This document shows, in pieces, positions 13,021 through 13,061 of a stretch of DNA of 13,061 bases. Source of the DNA: JBHJOF01 sp050330055 (lineage in GTDB: Bacteria; Pseudomonadota; Alphaproteobacteria; Kiloniellales; JAKSDN01); assembly GCA_050330055.1 (NCBI GenBank), contig JBHJOF010000186.1:1-13061 (forward strand), given 5' to 3'. The first letter of the stretch is position 1, and each line of letters opens with the position of its first letter. The notes below the pieces were generated by a model. The model saw nothing but the letters and a program-made list of their open reading frames with translations. It ran no database searches and was not told the DNA's origin. The position numbers were made by a program, and so were the translations under genes.

Positions 13021-13061
13021 GCCTTACGAACCGAATGAGCGGGATAACGTTTAGGCGCCTA

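Overview
The window looks like chromosomal DNA of a high-GC alphaproteobacterium, most likely from the Rhodospirillales or a relative. This rests on strong GC bias at third codon positions, the gene order thrC - M16 peptidase - RimJ-like acetyltransferase, a YqgE gene divergent from a ScsB/DsbD-type reductase, and interspersed palindromes of the GTCGTCCCGG...CCGGGACGAC type. These neighbourhoods are recalled rather than searched, so the order-level placement is an inference.

Layout. 1-1504 (+): an extracellular solute-binding protein of a peptide-type ABC transporter, cut at its N-terminus by the window edge. 1505-1858: a palindromic dispersed repeat (copy A) and a hairpin cluster between convergent genes. 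1859-2062 (-): a 67-residue cold-shock protein with a long leader. 2316-4508 (-): a 730-residue ScsB/DsbD-type thiol-disulfide reductase, divergent across an AT-rich, palindrome-rich region from yqgE (4735-5310, +). 5496-7615 (+): an envelope cassette, in which a Braun-type alanine-zipper lipoprotein (6211-6477) lies between two different L,D-transpeptidases. 7649-8500 (-): a LysR regulator, divergent from a YciI-family gene (8608-8904, +) with overlapping candidate promoters. 8905-9201: a second repeat family between convergent genes. 9202-12726 (-): a tightly coupled operon thrC - small unknown gene - M16 zinc peptidase - GNAT acetyltransferase. 12727-13061: a candidate thrC promoter and copy B of the first repeat.

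How the parts work together. The most interesting unit is the lipoprotein/transpeptidase cassette. The lipoprotein has a lipobox, a perfect alanine a/d heptad core and a C-terminal lysine, which are the features used by Lpp/OprI to tether the outer membrane to peptidoglycan. One neighbouring enzyme has the classical ErfK/YbiS active-site motif of Lpp-attaching enzymes. A perfect FNR/FixK-type palindrome lies upstream of the lipoprotein gene, so envelope tethering may respond to oxygen. In the thrC operon both internal junctions around the small gene are ATGA stop/start overlaps, and the next junction is 11 bases, so the four genes are probably co-translated.

The dispersed repeats are REP/BIME-like. 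A hairpin module of about 35-38 bases occurs in both unrelated repeat families (1651-1685 and 9101-9138), which suggests a small element that inserts into other palindromes. No rRNA, tRNA, CRISPR array, transposase or phage gene was seen.
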